A stretch of DNA of 64,000 nt from Kaistia granuli DSM 23481 (GTDB lineage: Bacteria; Pseudomonadota; Alphaproteobacteria; Rhizobiales; Kaistiaceae). The notes under the pieces are model-generated. The model had not been told where the DNA came from and did not search any database. It saw only the letters and a list, made by a program, of their open reading frames with translations. Shown piece after piece: positions 63,799-64,000 of this stretch (the first letter of the stretch is position 1; each line of letters opens with the position of its first letter). A program made the translations under genes and the position numbers. The stretch is from NCBI RefSeq assembly GCF_000380505.1, contig NZ_AQYH01000002.1, positions 124,001-188,000 of the forward strand, in the 5' to 3' direction.

Positions 63799-64000
63799 CT
63801 ACTTCTTCAGGTCCATTCCGACCTTCTTGCAGACGAATTGCGTCGTGTAATACTTCGAATAGTCGAGGTCCGGCTTGACGACACCGGCCTTGACCATCTT
63901 GTCGTAGAAGTCCTTGACCCGCTCATCGGTCATGCAGCCGATGCCCTTCTCGAGCGTGTCGCCGGAATCGACCAGGCCGTATTCCTTCATCGTCTTGATG
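63799..64000 (-). CDS. ABC transporter substrate-binding protein (NMT1/ThiY-like), C-terminal end
   Basis: Only the last 67 codons are inside the window (IKTMKEYGLVDSGDTLEKGI, then TDERVKDFYDKMVKAGVVKP and VCKKVGMDLKK). Endings with DFYDKMVKAGVVKPDLDYSK are typical of NMT1-type receptors for hydroxymethylpyrimidine or related compounds. It is the first known gene of the operon with the ATPase, permease, cytosine-deaminase-like enzyme and FAD oxidase. The rest lies beyond base 64000. Confidence 0.75.
   Translation of the reverse strand, partial: IKTMKEYGLVDSGDTLEKGIGCMTDERVKDFYDKMVKAGVVKPDLDYSKYYTTQFVCKKVGMDLKK

Overview
The window is a high-GC chromosomal segment of an alphaproteobacterium of the Hyphomicrobiales (Rhizobiales) type. 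The evidence is a cpdR response regulator next to N-formylglutamate amidohydrolase and hisN, a gltB-gltD pair followed by DUF459, a lytic transglycosylase and galE/galU, a ROSE-type RNA thermometer in front of an Hsp20 gene, a csp/DUF6481 cluster, and many ABC importers with IclR, LacI and GntR regulators. The genus cannot be fixed from the sequence. No IS element, phage gene, CRISPR array or plasmid function was seen, but several small decayed genes were.

Layout. (1) 1-7500: the end of an ArgE-like deacetylase, a ribose-type (CUT2) sugar importer operon on the minus strand, a divergent IclR regulator with a clear inverted-repeat operator between them, then a 49-bp perfect palindrome and a LacI regulator. 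(2) 7530-11911: a ketose 3-epimerase, then a PgdA/PuuE-type deacetylase, a small Cys protein and a CobW-type metallochaperone GTPase in one run, and an asparaginase facing them. (3) 12022-20187: a complete short-chain amide/urea module on the minus strand. An AmiC-like sensor and an AmiR-like ANTAR antiterminator are followed by a five-gene branched-chain-type ABC importer and a formamidase/acetamidase. Its promoter and leader carry two A1/G4 hexaloop hairpins and an overlapping intrinsic terminator, as expected for an ANTAR target. (4) 20336-34797: a LacI-controlled operon (CUT1 importer, GH42 beta-galactosidase, aldehyde dehydrogenase), then a GntR-controlled operon (enolase-superfamily acid-sugar dehydratase, FrcBCA-like CUT2 importer, SDR dehydrogenase, SMP-30 lactonase). 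The two together read as a galactoside/aldose oxidation route.

(5) 34852-39257: a secreted amidohydrolase, two gene remnants (an SDR tail and a COG4315 lipoprotein), the csp/DUF6481 cluster and tRNA-Val(GAC). (6) 39362-46288: cpdR, N-formylglutamate amidohydrolase, an orphan minus-strand small RNA with an anti-Shine-Dalgarno CUCCC element, hisN, an SDR with a substituted active site, a lysophospholipase-like hydrolase, a small exported protein, Hsp20 with its RpoH promoter and ROSE thermometer, and a threonine aldolase. (7) 46880-58063: gltBD, DUF459, MltB-like transglycosylase, galE, galU and a palindromic intergenic repeat. (8) 58088-64000: two flavodoxin-fold oxidoreductases (one frameshifted) and an operon with a GlcD-like FAD oxidase, a cytosine-deaminase-like amidohydrolase and a Tau/Ssu/Thi-type ABC importer whose binding protein is cut by the window end.

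The strongest non-coding observations are the ANTAR leader (20023-20187), the orphan sRNA (about 40856-40950), the ROSE thermometer (44605-44702) and the 49-bp palindrome (6400-6448). A recurring theme is a GC-rich stem-loop just downstream of four of the binding-protein genes, where it would protect that part of the mRNA. All structures were read by eye; no folding or database search was run.
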